A stretch of 64,000 nt of DNA from an uncultured Methylophilaceae bacterium (GTDB lineage: Bacteria; Pseudomonadota; Gammaproteobacteria; Burkholderiales; Methylophilaceae). The stretch covers positions 1 to 64,000 of the forward strand of contig CAILHX010000039.1 of NCBI GenBank assembly GCA_903834185.1, read 5' to 3'. Below are positions 26,824 to 35,958 of the stretch, piece by piece. A model generated the notes under the pieces. That model was not told the DNA's origin. It saw nothing but the letters and a program-made list of their open reading frames with translations, and did not search any database. A program made the translations under genes and the position numbers. The first letter of the stretch is position 1. Each line of letters starts with the position of its first letter.

Positions 26824-28095
26824 TTACCAGTAGGCAAGCATGACGATTACGGTTACCAGCATCAATGCTGTGGCTACCCAGCCCAGCACCTGCAATTTGC
26901 GCTTGATGGTGAACTCTCCCATGATATCCGTCCGCACTGCCATCAGCATCATGATGGCCATAATGGGGATGGCGATCACGCCATTGATTACCGCGCTCCA
27001 GAATAATGCCTTGACCGGGTCGACGGGGGTGAAGTCCAGCAGTACGCCCAGCAGGGTGGTGATGCTGATGATGATGTAAAAGCCTCTGGCCTGCAATGCT
27101 TTCCGGTTCAGGCCATGTGCCCAGTCGAAATATTCGGCAACGGCATAGGCACAGGAGCCCGCCAACACCGGCACTGCCAGCAAGCCGGTGCCTATGATGC
27201 CCAGACTGAATAACAAAAAGGTCGCTTCACCGGCGACGGGGCGTAGCGCTTCAGCCGCCTGTGCTGCGGTGGCGATGGTGGTAATGCCTGCCGCATGCAG
27301 GGTGACTGCGGTACTGAGTATGATGAAGAATGCCACCAGATTGGAAAACGCCATGCCGAAGTAGGTGTCGACTTTGATGCGGCGCAAGGCCAACCCCGCA
27401 TTCTTGAGCGAGGTGGATTGTGTCAGCGGTTTGGCATCGTGGTGCGCGCGCATTTCCTCGACTTCCTGCGAGGCCTGCCAGAAGAACAGGTAGGGGCTGA
27501 TGGTGGTGCCGAACACGGCCACCACCACCGTCGCGTAAGCGGCATTGAAGGTGATATGCGGCATCACGGTATGCAGCAGCACTTGCGACCAGTGGATATG
27601 CACCATGAACACCACCGCCACATAAGCCAGCAACGACAGCGTCAGCCACTTCAAAACCCGCACGTATCTCTGGTAGGGGATGAATACCTGCAGCAACAGT
27701 GAAACCAGGCCGAAACCCAATGAATACAGGTGGGCTCGACCGCCGACCACCAGTTTTAACGATGCGCCCATGGCGGCGATGTCGGCAGCGATATTGATGG
27801 TATTGGCGATCACCAGCAACACGATGATGCCCAGACACAGCCACGCCGGGAAGATCTTGCGCATGTTGGCCGAGAGCCCCTTGCCGGTGACGCGCCCGAT
27901 ACGTGCACTCACGATCTGTATCCCCACCATCAGCGGATAAGTCAGCACCACCGTCCACAACAGGTCGAAGCCGAATTGCGAACCGGCCTGCGAGTAGGTG
28001 GCGATGCCGCTGGGGTCGTCATCAGCCGCGCCGGTAATGAGCCCGGGGCCGAGCTGCTTTAGTGCAGAGACCTTTTCCTTTTGCACAGCCTGCAT
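26824..28095 (-). CDS. Nramp-related divalent metal transporter
   Basis: A 423-residue inner-membrane protein with about 11 membrane segments, of the Nramp superfamily. The first segment has DDDPSGIATYSQ (DPSG at 27-30) where classical MntH/Nramp proteins have DPGN, and the sixth segment has GTTISPYLFF (196-202) where they have a Met-Pro-His motif. The Asn and Met that bind Mn2+/Fe2+ are thus missing, so the substrate may be another ion. The gene lies only three bases downstream of rep on the same strand, so the two are likely cotranscribed. Confidence 0.82.
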   Translation of the reverse strand: MQAVQKEKVSALKQLGPGLITGAADDDPSGIATYSQAGSQFGFDLLWTVVLTYPLMVGIQIVSARIGRVTGKGLSANMRKIFPAWLCLGIIVLLVIANTINIAADIAAMGASLKLVVGGRAHLYSLGFGLVSLLLQVFIPYQRYVRVLKWLTLSLLAYVAVVFMVHIHWSQVLLHTVMPHITFNAAYATVVVAVFGTTISPYLFFWQASQEVEEMRAHHDAKPLTQSTSLKNAGLALRRIKVDTYFGMAFSNLVAFFIILSTAVTLHAAGITTIATAAQAAEALRPVAGEATFLLFSLGIIGTGLLAVPVLAGSCAYAVAEYFDWAHGLNRKALQARGFYIIISITTLLGVLLDFTPVDPVKALFWSAVINGVIAIPIMAIMMLMAVRTDIMGEFTIKRKLQVLGWVATALMLVTVIVMLAYW

Positions 28096-28098
28096 GAT

Positions 28099-30102
28099 TT
28101 ACCCTTCCAGTATGGCGCGGATATTCGCCATACGCGTTGCTTTTTGCGCCTTGCGCAGCTCCGGGTCGGTGGTACTGATCTTTCCTGCGTGATTGATGTC
28201 GTCGGCGGGCAATTCATCAAGAAAACGGCTGGGTTCGCACTGTTCCCAATCACCACTGCGTTTGCGTTTTCTGCAATAGGTGATGGTAAGCGATTTTTGC
28301 GCACGGGTGATGCCCACGTACATCAGTCTGCGTTCTTCTTCCACCTTGGCTACATCGGTGCCTGCGGCGGTACTGGAATGGTGGGGCAGGATGCCTTCCT
28401 CCACGCCGATCAGGAACACATGGCCGAACTCCAGCCCTTTGGCGGCATGCAGCGTGGAAAGCTTGACCGCATCCGGCTCTCCTTCCTCACGTCCTTCCAG
28501 CATACTCATCAGGGCTACGGTTTGAGTCAGTTGCAGCAGATTGGTTTCCTCGGCCTCGCCTTTACGCGTCATCCAGCCGATAAAATCCATCACATTGCCC
28601 CATTTGGTCTCGGCAGCGCGCGGCTCCTCGCTGTCGTAAAGGAAAGCTTCGTACTGGATGGCGTTCAGCATATCCTGCAGCAATTCTCCCGCCGGGTCCT
28701 TGGTGGCGCGCTGTTGCATGCGGTTGATGAAGTCACAGAAAGTGGTCAGGTCTTCTATCTGCTTCTTGCCCATGCTGTTCTGGAATGCAGGCTCGTATGC
28801 TGCCTCGAATAGCGAGATATGACGTTCGGCGGCGTACTCCCCCAGACGTTCCAGGGTCGTGCTGCCTATGCCTTTTTTCGGGGTGGTGGCTGCGCGGATG
28901 AAAGCAGGATCGTCATCCTCGTTGGCAATCAGGCGCAGATAACTCACCAGATCCTTAATCTCTGCACGGTCGAAAAACGATTGACCGCCGCTGACGGTGT
29001 AGGGGATCTTCTGCGTGCGTAGCTGCTGCTCGATCAATCTGGCCTGATGGTTGCCGCGGTACAGCACTGCATAATCCGCCCAACGCGTCCTGTGCTCGAA
29101 CTTGTGCGCCAGCAGCTTCATCGCCACCATCTCCGCCTCGTGCTCTTCATCCTTGGCCGGGTTGATCTGTATGGTGTCGCCTATGCCGAGATCGCTCCAC
29201 AGTTTTTTCTCGAACAGCTTGGGATTGTTGGAGATCAGCGTATTGGCAGCGCGCAGGATGCGCACGGTAGAGCGGTAATTCTGTTCCAGCTTGATCACCT
29301 GCAGATTGGGAAAGTCAGTGGTCAATTGCCGCAGGTTTTCCACGTCCGCGCCACGCCAGGCATAGATCGCCTGATCATCGTCGCCCACTGCAGTGAACAT
29401 GCCTTCGGGACCGGTGAGCTGCTTCACCAGTTTGTACTGGCAGGCATTGGTATCCTGATATTCGTCTATCAATAAATAACGCAGCTTGAGCTGCCATTTG
29501 TGCAGGGCGTCGCGGTGCTGATCGAACAACTCGACCGGCAGCCGTATCAGATCATCGAAATCCACCGCCTGATAGGCCTTCAGTGCCTGCTGATAAAGCT
29601 GATAGACCTTGGCGGCAGCGTGGTCGGCTTCTTCCTCCGCCTGGTTGAGTGCCATATCCGCCGTGATGAAATCGTTCTTCCACTGCGAGATGCGCCACTG
29701 CGTTTTTTTCAGCAATTGCTTGTCGGTAGTGGCAAGGATGTCGGCAACCACCTTGAAGCTGTCGGCGGAATCCAGAATGGAGAAGCGGGGCTTGTAGCCC
29801 AGCAGTTGCGCTTCGGCACGCAATATCTGCAGCCCCAGCGAGTGAAAAGTGGTGACGGTCAGGCCTTTGCTGGGTTTGCCTTCCAATAAACCGCTCACGC
29901 GTTCCTGCATCTCGCGCGCGGCCTTGTTGGTAAAGGTGATGGCAGCGATGTGCTTGGGGTCGTAGCCGTGCTGCTCGATCAGATGCACCACCTTGTGCGT
30001 GATGACGCGCGTCTTGCCGCTACCGGCGCCAGCCAGCACCAACAGCGGGCCGCCGAGGTATTTTACTGCCTCGCGTTGAGGATCGTTGAGTTTGGAAAGC
30101 AC
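28099..30102 (-). CDS. rep: ATP-dependent DNA helicase Rep
   Basis: A 667-residue superfamily 1A 3'-5' helicase (E. coli Rep 673). Motifs in order: Q-motif LNDPQREAV, Walker A LAGAGSGKTRVI (about 22-34), motif II LLIDEYQDTN, motif III VGDDDQAIYAWRGA, motif IV EQNYRST, motif V STLHAAKGLEFGHVFLIG, and motif VI YVGITRAQKSL. The start is MLSKLNDPQREAV. Rep is chosen over UvrD by length and by the C-terminal part. It clears proteins off DNA ahead of the replication fork. Confidence 0.95.
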   Translation of the reverse strand: MLSKLNDPQREAVKYLGGPLLVLAGAGSGKTRVITHKVVHLIEQHGYDPKHIAAITFTNKAAREMQERVSGLLEGKPSKGLTVTTFHSLGLQILRAEAQLLGYKPRFSILDSADSFKVVADILATTDKQLLKKTQWRISQWKNDFITADMALNQAEEEADHAAAKVYQLYQQALKAYQAVDFDDLIRLPVELFDQHRDALHKWQLKLRYLLIDEYQDTNACQYKLVKQLTGPEGMFTAVGDDDQAIYAWRGADVENLRQLTTDFPNLQVIKLEQNYRSTVRILRAANTLISNNPKLFEKKLWSDLGIGDTIQINPAKDEEHEAEMVAMKLLAHKFEHRTRWADYAVLYRGNHQARLIEQQLRTQKIPYTVSGGQSFFDRAEIKDLVSYLRLIANEDDDPAFIRAATTPKKGIGSTTLERLGEYAAERHISLFEAAYEPAFQNSMGKKQIEDLTTFCDFINRMQQRATKDPAGELLQDMLNAIQYEAFLYDSEEPRAAETKWGNVMDFIGWMTRKGEAEETNLLQLTQTVALMSMLEGREEGEPDAVKLSTLHAAKGLEFGHVFLIGVEEGILPHHSSTAAGTDVAKVEEERRLMYVGITRAQKSLTITYCRKRKRSGDWEQCEPSRFLDELPADDINHAGKISTTDPELRKAQKATRMANIRAILEG

Positions 30103-30220
30103 CGGGGTTTCAAAAACACTGAATTTCAGAAAGAAAAAAGCCCGGCAAGTCTACAGCGGGTCGGTCAAACTAACAATCCGTCTTTATCTAGCTAGACGAT
30201 TTTTCACCAAAGACAAATCT

Positions 30221-30332
30221 AGCCACAGATGAACACAGATGAACGCAGATAAAACCATTGTATAAAACCCTGGTTATCTTGCCGTTAAGGTTTTGCCTTT
30301 ATCTGTGTTCATCTGTGTTCATCTGTGGCTAA
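30221..30332. repeat. Inverted pair of CATCTGTG repeats
   Basis: AGCCACAGATGAACACAGAT begins the left arm (30221-30254) and the right arm (30298-30332) ends CATCTGTGGCTA; the arms are complementary with one mismatch over about 33 bases. A 43-base centre lies between. It occupies the gap between the rep promoter region and the XRE regulator gene and could fold into a long hairpin. The same sequence occurs at 17,290 and 17,855. Confidence 0.8.
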
Positions 30333-30339
30333 ACGGGTT

Positions 30340-30693
30340 TTACTGCTTTTTCAAGCAATGGCGGCACAGTTTTTTCATGATATTGAGTACGAATACCTTG
30401 TCGTTTTCCGACAGCGGCGATATCCATGCCTGTATCAATCTGGCTTCACTATCCACAGACGGATGAGGTTCTTCCAGCACATCACTGAGCTTAGCCCCGA
30501 ATGCTTCCGCGATCTTTTCCAGGGTACTCAGCGACGGCACGGTTGCCCCGCGCTCAACTCTGGATACCGTTTCCGGTTCTACCCCTATACGCAGTGCCAG
30601 CTCTTCCTGAGTCCATGCAGTGAGTTTTCTTATCCTTGAGACATTGCGTCCCAATCGCTGCCCCAAAGCACTGGTTAGATTATTTTTATTCAT
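30340..30693 (-). CDS. XRE-family transcriptional regulator
   Basis: A 117-residue regulator. An N-terminal helix-turn-helix (about 12-66) reads RLGRNVSRIRKLTAWTQEEL, then LALRIGVEPETVSRVERG and LEKIAEAFGAKLSDVLEE, the Cro/C1 type. The C-terminal 45 residues are short and helical (LIQAWISPLSENDKVFVLNI) and end with a Cys-x-x-Cys, RHCLKKQ. The start at 30693 has GGAG four bases upstream; a start at 30708 is also possible. No partner toxin or phage gene is near. It is bordered by the inverted CATCTGTG repeat and faces away from the next gene. Confidence 0.85.
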   Translation of the reverse strand: MNKNNLTSALGQRLGRNVSRIRKLTAWTQEELALRIGVEPETVSRVERGATVPSLSTLEKIAEAFGAKLSDVLEEPHPSVDSEARLIQAWISPLSENDKVFVLNIMKKLCRHCLKKQ

Positions 30694-30831
30694 ACGCTCC
30701 ACCATCAATATTTTTAGTATTTTAAATATATGGTTATGGTTGTGCTTGTGCGACTTTCAGGTAAGTGTTAAATATGATGAACAACAGATAGTCATATTAC
30801 GACTACATTTAGCTATTCTTTAATTTTTGGA

Positions 30832-30858
30832 TTCTTGCTATTCTTGCTATTCTTGCTG
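30832..30858. repeat. Three tandem copies of ATTCTTGCT
   Basis: Perfect 9-bp tandem repeats at 30832-30840, 30841-30849 and 30850-30858 in the AT-rich divergent gap between the XRE regulator and the PAS-GGDEF-EAL gene. It is either a slippage-prone tract or a multi-site operator. Confidence 0.6.
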
Positions 30859-30979
30859 CCGTGGTATTTTGGTTTTCCTGATAAGTTGTATTGGTAATCT
30901 GTGAAATATTGGTAATTTCAAGTATCCCGGAAGTTGAGGATACGCTCCGCTAACAACATATAAAAACAGGGGTTGTCAG

Positions 30980-32695
30980 ATGAATACTGATGTGATTGAT
31001 TGGCCTTCAGGACTGATTGAACACTGCAACGAATGTATCGTACTGACAGACAGCAAGGGCAATATCCTCAAGGTCAATCAGGCATACAAAAGCTTCACCG
31101 GACATGCCGTTTTCGAGTCCCAGGAGCTATTGAACCTGCTCAACTTCACGCGCGAAGATGCCAATTTCTATCAGCAGGTGTGGGATGTTCTGCTGGCGGT
31201 AGGCTATTGGAGCGGTGAAGTCTGGCACCGGCACGCCGATGGCGAGATCTATCCCGAGTGGCTGAGTATCAGCGCCATCTACAATGACCGCGGCGAGTTT
31301 GATCATTGCCTGGGCATCTTTGTCGATATTTCCAGCGAGCGCCAGACCCAGCGCATACAACAACTCGCCTTTTACGACCAGCTCACCAATCTGCCTAACC
31401 GTTCCCTGCTGGAAGACCGTCTTGGCCTGACGCTCACCGGCGCTGCACGTACCGGGCAAAAATCCGCATTGCTGGTGATCGATCTTGACCAGTTCAAATC
31501 CATTAACGATTCGCTAGGGCATGCAATCGGTGACCTGTTGCTGCAAAAGGCCGCCAGCCGCATCAGCCAATGCGTGCGTGAAGGCGATACTGTCGCGCGT
31601 CTGGGTGGCGACGAGTTTGCCATCGTGTTGTCCGCGCTACCTCAGGATTACTCGGAATCGGTCTCGGCAGTGGTTGCTGTGGCGGCCAAGCTCAGAGATG
31701 CGATGACACCGCCTTTTCTCATCGGCGACATCAACATCATCATGACCAGCAGCATAGGCATCGCCATCAGCCCCGACGATGCCGATACCGTCGGCGAGCT
31801 ATTGCGCAAGGCCGATACCGCGATGTATCACGCCAAGAAGCAGGGACGCGACAACTACCAGTTCCACACCGAGCAGATGAACCTCGAGGCGCAAAAGCGC
31901 TTGTACATAGAACGCCAGTTGCGCAGGGCGATCGAAGATACCGAATTCGAGATCCATTACCAGCCGCAAGTACTGAATAACGGTCAAATGGTGGGAGTGG
32001 AGGCCTTGTTGCGCTGGCCCGACAGCCAGATCGAGACCGCGCGCGTGATCGCAGTCGCCGAAGAGACCGGCCTCATCGTTTCGCTGGGCTTATGGGTGCT
32101 GAAGCAGGCATGCAAACAGATGAAAGCCTGGGGAACCTCAGGTTTGCACAAGATCATTCCTTCAGTCGCGGTGAATGTAAGTCCCCGCCAGTTCCGGCAG
32201 ATCAATTTCGTCGAAACACTGGCAGAAGTACTGCGCAGCACCGGCCTTGATCCCTCCATGCTGGAGCTGGAGCTGACCGAAAGCTGTCTGATCGACGATG
32301 TTGCCGCCACCTCGATGAAACTCAACAAAATCAAGGAAATGGGCGTGAAGCTGTCGGTAGACGATTTCGGCACAGGCTATTCCTCGCTGTCCTATCTCAA
32401 GCACTTTCCGCTCGACACCCTCAAGATCGACCGCTCTTTCGTTATGGATATCGAGCGCAACAGCAGCGATGCCACCATCACTTCCACCATCATCCTCATG
32501 GCGCAGTCATTAGGGCTGGGGGTGATCGCCGAAGGCGTGGAATCGAACCGGCAACTGGATATCCTGCATTCATACGGCTGCAGGCATTATCAGGGTTTTC
32601 TGTTCAGCCGCGCAGTGTCGGCTGGCGATCTGGAGAGCAGGCTGACGCTATCGGCAGGCCTGATTTCGCCGACCAGACAACCGACTATTCAATAG
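30980..32695 (+). CDS. PAS-GGDEF-EAL c-di-GMP enzyme
   Basis: A 571-residue soluble protein. The PAS domain (about 10-125, IEHCNECIVLTDSKGNILKV) is followed by a GGDEF domain with intact RLGGDEF and an upstream I-site REGD, and an EAL domain with VEALLRW, LELELTESCL and DDFGTGYSSLSYLKHF. Both domains appear active, so it could synthesise or hydrolyse c-di-GMP under control of the PAS signal. No membrane segment is present. The ribosome binding site is weak (GGGGTTGTCAG before ATG). The promoter gap is shared with the XRE gene. It resembles the C-terminal half of the 4120-6435 protein. Confidence 0.93.
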   Translation: MNTDVIDWPSGLIEHCNECIVLTDSKGNILKVNQAYKSFTGHAVFESQELLNLLNFTREDANFYQQVWDVLLAVGYWSGEVWHRHADGEIYPEWLSISAIYNDRGEFDHCLGIFVDISSERQTQRIQQLAFYDQLTNLPNRSLLEDRLGLTLTGAARTGQKSALLVIDLDQFKSINDSLGHAIGDLLLQKAASRISQCVREGDTVARLGGDEFAIVLSALPQDYSESVSAVVAVAAKLRDAMTPPFLIGDINIIMTSSIGIAISPDDADTVGELLRKADTAMYHAKKQGRDNYQFHTEQMNLEAQKRLYIERQLRRAIEDTEFEIHYQPQVLNNGQMVGVEALLRWPDSQIETARVIAVAEETGLIVSLGLWVLKQACKQMKAWGTSGLHKIIPSVAVNVSPRQFRQINFVETLAEVLRSTGLDPSMLELELTESCLIDDVAATSMKLNKIKEMGVKLSVDDFGTGYSSLSYLKHFPLDTLKIDRSFVMDIERNSSDATITSTIILMAQSLGLGVIAEGVESNRQLDILHSYGCRHYQGFLFSRAVSAGDLESRLTLSAGLISPTRQPTIQ

Positions 32696-32724
32696 CTTGC
32701 ACACAGGCATGCCACGATCTGAGG

Positions 32725-32838
32725 TATAATGCCGCCAGCGGTCACCATTCAGTCTCGGTGTTAATCTTATGCCGCTGCCATACCTGGTTTAAATCACTCC
32801 AATTCGCCTGAGACTGGCGCTCGCCTTGAGCGACAGGC
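32725..32838 (+). promoter_or_regulatory. Promoter element and structured leader of rhlE
   Basis: TATAAT at 32725-32730 is a perfect -10 box; no well-spaced -35 box is clear. About 125 bases of leader follow. A nested hairpin sits close to the start codon: GCCTG (32806-32810) with CAGGC (32834-32838), and CGCTC (32818-32822) with GAGCG (32828-32832). Leaders like this are seen on cold-induced RNA helicase genes, so temperature-dependent control is a reasonable guess. Confidence 0.45.
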
Positions 32839-32860
32839 CGATTATTTTCATTGGAAATAT

Positions 32861-34375
32861 ATGACTTTTGCATCTCTCGGCCTGTCCGAAGATATCGTCC
32901 GTGCCGTTACCGAGCACGGTTACACTGAACCCACCCCCATCCAGCTGCAAGCCATCCCCGCCGTATTGTCGGGTGGCGACCTGCTGGCCGGCGCACAGAC
33001 CGGCACCGGCAAGACCGCAGGTTTTACCCTGCCCATCCTGCAACTGCTGAGTCAGAAGCCCGCCGCCAACCCCGGCAAAGGCCGCCCGCGCTGCCTCATG
33101 CTGACGCCTACCCGCGAACTGGCGGCGCAGATCGAAGCCTCGGTACAGACATATGGCAAATACGTGGACCTGAGCACCATGGTGATCTTCGGCGGCGTCA
33201 ATGCCAACCCGCAGATCACACGCCTGAAAAAACCGCTGGATATCCTGGTCGCCACGCCCGGCCGCCTGCTGGACCATGCCAACCAGAAGAACGTGGACTT
33301 GTCCGGCGTGGAGATTCTGGTGCTGGACGAAGCCGATCGCATGCTGGACATGGGCTTTATCCGCGACATCAAAAAGATACTCGCGCTATTGCCGAAACAG
33401 CGCCAGAACCTGCTGTTCTCCGCCACCTTCTCCGATGAGATCAAGGAGCTGACCGACAGCCTGCTGCACAATCCCGCCCTGATCGAAGTGGCGCGCCGCA
33501 ATGCCACCGCCGAACTGATCAAGCAGAAAATCGTGCTGGTAGACCGGGAAAAGAAGCGCGACCTGCTGGCGCACCTTATCAAGGAACAAAACTGGTTCCA
33601 GGTACTGGTATTCACCCGCACCAAACACGGTGCCAACCGTCTTGCCGAGCAACTGGACAAGGCCGGGATACCTTCGTTAGCCATACACGGCAACAAGAGC
33701 CAGGCCGCACGCACCCGTGCGCTCAAGGAATTCAAGGATGGCTCCCTGCAAGTACTGGTGGCTACCGACATCGCCGCGCGCGGCATCGACATCGCCGAAT
33801 TGCCGCACGTGGTGAACTTCGAGCTGCCGCATGTGCCGGAAGACTACGTGCACCGTATCGGCCGTACCGGCCGTGCCGGAGTGGAGGGCGAGGCAATGTC
33901 ACTCGTTTGCGTGGACGAACACAAGCTGCTCAGAGACATCGAACGCGTCATCAAGCGCGAATTCCCCAAGGAAATCATCCCCGGCTTCGAGCCCGACCTG
34001 AACGCCAGACCTGAACCCATCATGAATGGACAGAATAGAGGTCAGGACGCAGGGCGCAATGACCGTGGCTCCAATCAAAGGCCCAACCGCAGCCCCGATG
34101 TTAATTCAGAACGGAGTGGCGGACGAAATGCCGGAAGGAATTCAGGACGCGGTTCTGAAAAAAGTCCTAGTAGAAATGCCGAGCGCAATCCCAGCCAGCG
34201 CCAGGGTCAAGGGCAGGGACAGCGCCATGCACCAACCCATAGTCAGCTGCGCAGCACTGGTAATATCGGTGGCGGCGAGGGCAGAGAAGTCGATGGCAAT
34301 AGAGCGCAGCCCACCAAGGTGATCGACGGCAACCGCGGCGGAGCGCTGCACCGTAGCGGCGGGCGTCATCGCTGA
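32861..34375 (+). CDS. rhlE: DEAD-box RNA helicase RhlE
   Basis: A 504-residue helicase. The Q motif is [14 protein letters not shown], motif [19 protein letters not shown] box [17 protein letters not shown] in [10 protein letters not shown], and motif [16 protein letters not shown], so it belongs with RhlE (starts [18 protein letters not shown]). Residues 385-504 are a low-complexity tail rich in Arg, Asn, Gly and Gln ([29 protein letters not shown]), as often seen in RNA-binding tails of RhlE. It should unwind RNA during ribosome assembly or mRNA decay, particularly in the cold. The tail encodes several out-of-frame open frames that are not genes. A small inverted repeat follows the stop. 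Confidence 0.94.
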   Translation: MTFASLGLSEDIVRAVTEHGYTEPTPIQLQAIPAVLSGGDLLAGAQTGTGKTAGFTLPILQLLSQKPAANPGKGRPRCLMLTPTRELAAQIEASVQTYGKYVDLSTMVIFGGVNANPQITRLKKPLDILVATPGRLLDHANQKNVDLSGVEILVLDEADRMLDMGFIRDIKKILALLPKQRQNLLFSATFSDEIKELTDSLLHNPALIEVARRNATAELIKQKIVLVDREKKRDLLAHLIKEQNWFQVLVFTRTKHGANRLAEQLDKAGIPSLAIHGNKSQAARTRALKEFKDGSLQVLVATDIAARGIDIAELPHVVNFELPHVPEDYVHRIGRTGRAGVEGEAMSLVCVDEHKLLRDIERVIKREFPKEIIPGFEPDLNARPEPIMNGQNRGQDAGRNDRGSNQRPNRSPDVNSERSGGRNAGRNSGRGSEKSPSRNAERNPSQRQGQGQGQRHAPTHSQLRSTGNIGGGEGREVDGNRAQPTKVIDGNRGGALHRSGGRHR

Positions 34376-34388
34376 TGAGTGCTAACAG

Positions 34389-34405
34389 CGTCATATGCTA
34401 TGACG
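34389..34405. repeat. Small perfect inverted repeat after rhlE
   Basis: CGTCATA (34389-34395) and TATGACG (34399-34405) with a three-base centre. It may be a weak terminator (no T tract) or mark the left edge of the accessory region that follows. Confidence 0.4.
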
Positions 34406-34463
34406 TAGCAAATGCACAAGATTAATTGGTAACGCGTAACTAACATGTCGGCATGATGAATGT

Positions 34464-35123
34464 ATGCCAGCTTCAAATTCAAGTCCGGAGGTTCCTGAAA
34501 ACAATAAGGTGCTATCCGGGCTTATTTCTTCTCCAAATTCATTCCGCATTGCAAATCCCGAGCATGTTAAAAGTCGAGTCGCAGAATTAAGCCGGCGTTC
34601 TGAAGACATAAAATCCAGGCTTGCAGGGACACTTAAAAAGCTATGGAATCCCGATCGGAATCTGGCGCCGATATCAAATCTAGCGTCTTTCCTACCCCTC
34701 AGAACAAGATTCCCAAACTTCTCTGAAGCAATAGATCTTTTTGATGGCAATGCGATAGGTCTTAGCATGCTTGGGCTGCCCCTTGAGGTTACACACATTT
34801 TGCTCTTGGGTGAGCCCGGTCTTGGCAAAACCAAATTTGTCAGCGAGCTGGCCAAAGTCCTGCAGCTCCCCTATTTCGAACTCTCCCTGGCAACCATAAC
34901 ATCGTCATTTGTATTGTCTGGCGGCGATCTCCAGTGGGATTAAGGATCGGTGGGGTTCATTGCCAAATCCATGGCTGAAAGCGCTGTTGTTAACCCCATT
35001 CTACTTATTGATGAGATCGATAAGGCAGCAGGAGATGCCAGATTCAATCCCATGGGTCCGTTTTATTCGTTGCTAGAACCGCATTATGCATCCAGATTAT
35101 CCCCTTTTGCATTAAGGAATTAA
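34464..35123 (+). pseudogene. Broken AAA+ ATPase gene (Lon-like core)
   Basis: The frame encodes an N-terminal helical part and the start of an AAA+ domain with Walker A ILLLGEPGLGKTKFV, then stops at a TAA (34941-34943) after SGGDLQWD. Reading on in the same frame gives GSVGFIAKSMAESAVVNPIL, then LLIDEIDKAAGDARFN (Walker B) and FYSLLEPHYASRL, and ends at 35123. So one in-frame nonsense codon interrupts an otherwise continuous AAA+ core, and the gene is also cut short: the second half of the ATPase domain and anything after it are missing. It most resembles the ATPase module of Lon-like or related chaperone proteins. It is AT-richer than its neighbours. Confidence 0.75.
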
Positions 35124-35189
35124 CAGATTACGCTTATTTATATTTACATACTAGATAGCTCTTTAATCATGATTACTTTCAATTAGCTT

Positions 35190-35855
35190 CTAAAGACCAT
35201 GATGGTTCTTATTTACAAACATCCCAACGATCACGAACAGCCAGAAGAACGCGCCAATAGCGATCACAATCTTATTGTTTCTGGTGATCTCGTCATTGTG
35301 CTTAAAATCACGGTTATTCCTAGCATTTACCGCCAATGCCGCGTTATTCACAATCATGACAGGCCAGAAAGTCAGCACGCTCAGCAAACTAAAAGGGTCT
35401 GGCAACCCGGAGCAAAGGTTCAGCATGAAGAATGCGATCGCCAGATTGCCGATGGGCAGGTCATTGTAGGTTTCAATGCTGGCAACCGATCTCTTAATCT
35501 CTTTGAAGCAGCTATAAGCCCATATCGGCGAGAACAACGAGCGTGCCGCAGGCATGATCTTGCTGCCCGCGTAATGCTGTTTGATGGCAGTCCAGTTCTT
35601 GTAGAACCAGTAGATCTCGTAAAGCGAGAATGTGCATACGCACATCAACACCAACTTCTGGTTAGAGGCCGTAAAGTATTGTTTTACGCCATCAGTGTTT
35701 TCGGCTGCGCTGGTTGCATCATTATGCGCGATCTTTCTGTATTGCTCGATCTCATGTTCCGTCGCAGCAGACGGGCATTCGCATCGTGAGCAAGCGGTTG
35801 ACTCAGGCGGGTTGGTTTGACCGCAAGCCGGACAGACCCAATTGTTATTTTCCAT
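35190..35855 (-). CDS. Zinc-ribbon membrane protein
   Basis: A 221-residue protein with an N-terminal zinc ribbon (WVCPACGQTNPPESTACSRC, four cysteines at 8, 11, 22 and 25) followed by about four membrane segments (LMCVCTFSLYEIYWFYKNW near 68-86, a pair near 135-165, and one near 200-215). The segment LYEIYWFYKNW is like the DUF4234-type membrane domain. No function is known to me. It is preceded by a weak ribosome binding site and sits between two broken genes, so it may have come in with them. It is probably still intact. Confidence 0.7.
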   Translation of the reverse strand: MENNNWVCPACGQTNPPESTACSRCECPSAATEHEIEQYRKIAHNDATSAAENTDGVKQYFTASNQKLVLMCVCTFSLYEIYWFYKNWTAIKQHYAGSKIMPAARSLFSPIWAYSCFKEIKRSVASIETYNDLPIGNLAIAFFMLNLCSGLPDPFSLLSVLTFWPVMIVNNAALAVNARNNRDFKHNDEITRNNKIVIAIGAFFWLFVIVGMFVNKNHHGL

Positions 35856-35958
35856 AAATTCTTCAGTCCTACTGGTGAGTGCTAAATTGGTCGAGGGCTA
35901 AACTACCACACCTTGTTTATTAAAGCCAAAATCACGTGATTACATATGGAGAGGTTCC

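Noticed and set aside
30221-30332. Repeats resembling a CRISPR array
   Set aside because: Units are two inverted arms around one centre, without regular spacers, and identical units occur elsewhere alone.
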